A DNA stretch of 5,839 nt from an uncultured Planctomycetota bacterium (GTDB taxonomy: Bacteria > Planctomycetota > UBA1135 > GCA-002686595), in assembly GCA_903829565.1 (NCBI GenBank), contig CAIKQM010000654.1, positions 1-5,839 on the forward strand. Reading direction: 5' to 3'. The notes under the pieces were generated by a model that did no database searches, was not told the DNA's origin, and was given only the letters and a program-made list of their open reading frames with translations. The position numbers and the translations under genes are program-made. This document shows positions 5,827 through 5,839 of the stretch, in pieces. The number at the start of each line of letters is the position of its first letter. Within the stretch, counting starts at the first letter, position 1.

Positions 5827-5839
5827 CCATGCGCGCCCC

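Noticed and set aside
1..5839. CRISPR array or tRNA gene
   Set aside because: No regularly spaced direct repeats and no cloverleaf-like segment with a T-loop GGTTCGAATCC were seen.

Overview
This is a GC-rich bacterial window from a diderm (outer-membrane-bearing) organism. It encodes a predicted outer-membrane beta-barrel protein and a periplasmic metal-binding protein. None of the seven gene starts I assign has a convincing Shine-Dalgarno sequence. Together with an exported HEAT/TPR protein, this would fit Planctomycetota or a similar lineage, but that placement is a low-confidence inference from style, not from a marker gene.

Left block (1-3098, all minus strand, read right to left): a radical SAM protein (2250-3098), a small exported His/Cys-rich protein (1802-2191), a 131-bp gap holding a perfect 7-1-7 inverted repeat next to a TTGACA hexamer, an outer-membrane porin-like protein (432-1670), and, 5 bp further on, a TroA/ZnuA-type metal ABC transporter substrate-binding protein that runs off the left edge (1-426). 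The last two look like a transcriptional unit for metal (probably zinc) passage across the outer membrane and periplasm. The ATPase and permease would be expected beyond the left edge. The His/Cys-rich protein fits the metal theme.

Middle (3129-3953, plus strand): a class I SAM-dependent methyltransferase diverges from the radical SAM gene. Only 30 bp separate the two start codons, so each promoter must lie partly in the other gene. It converges on the next gene with a 21-bp gap.

Right block (3975-5839): an exported HEAT plus TPR repeat protein (3975-5276, minus) is preceded, 6 bp away, by a possible 59-residue ORF with extreme GC3 (5283-5462, minus). Beyond that, 5512-5826 is a 315-bp segment bounded by 24-bp inverted repeats matching at 22 of 24 positions. 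It has no convincing gene inside. It looks like a MITE-like non-autonomous element. Both mismatches in the inverted repeat become G-U pairs in a plus-strand RNA, and the interior contains further nested helices, so a structured RNA is a real alternative. This segment is the most interesting unexplained item in the window.
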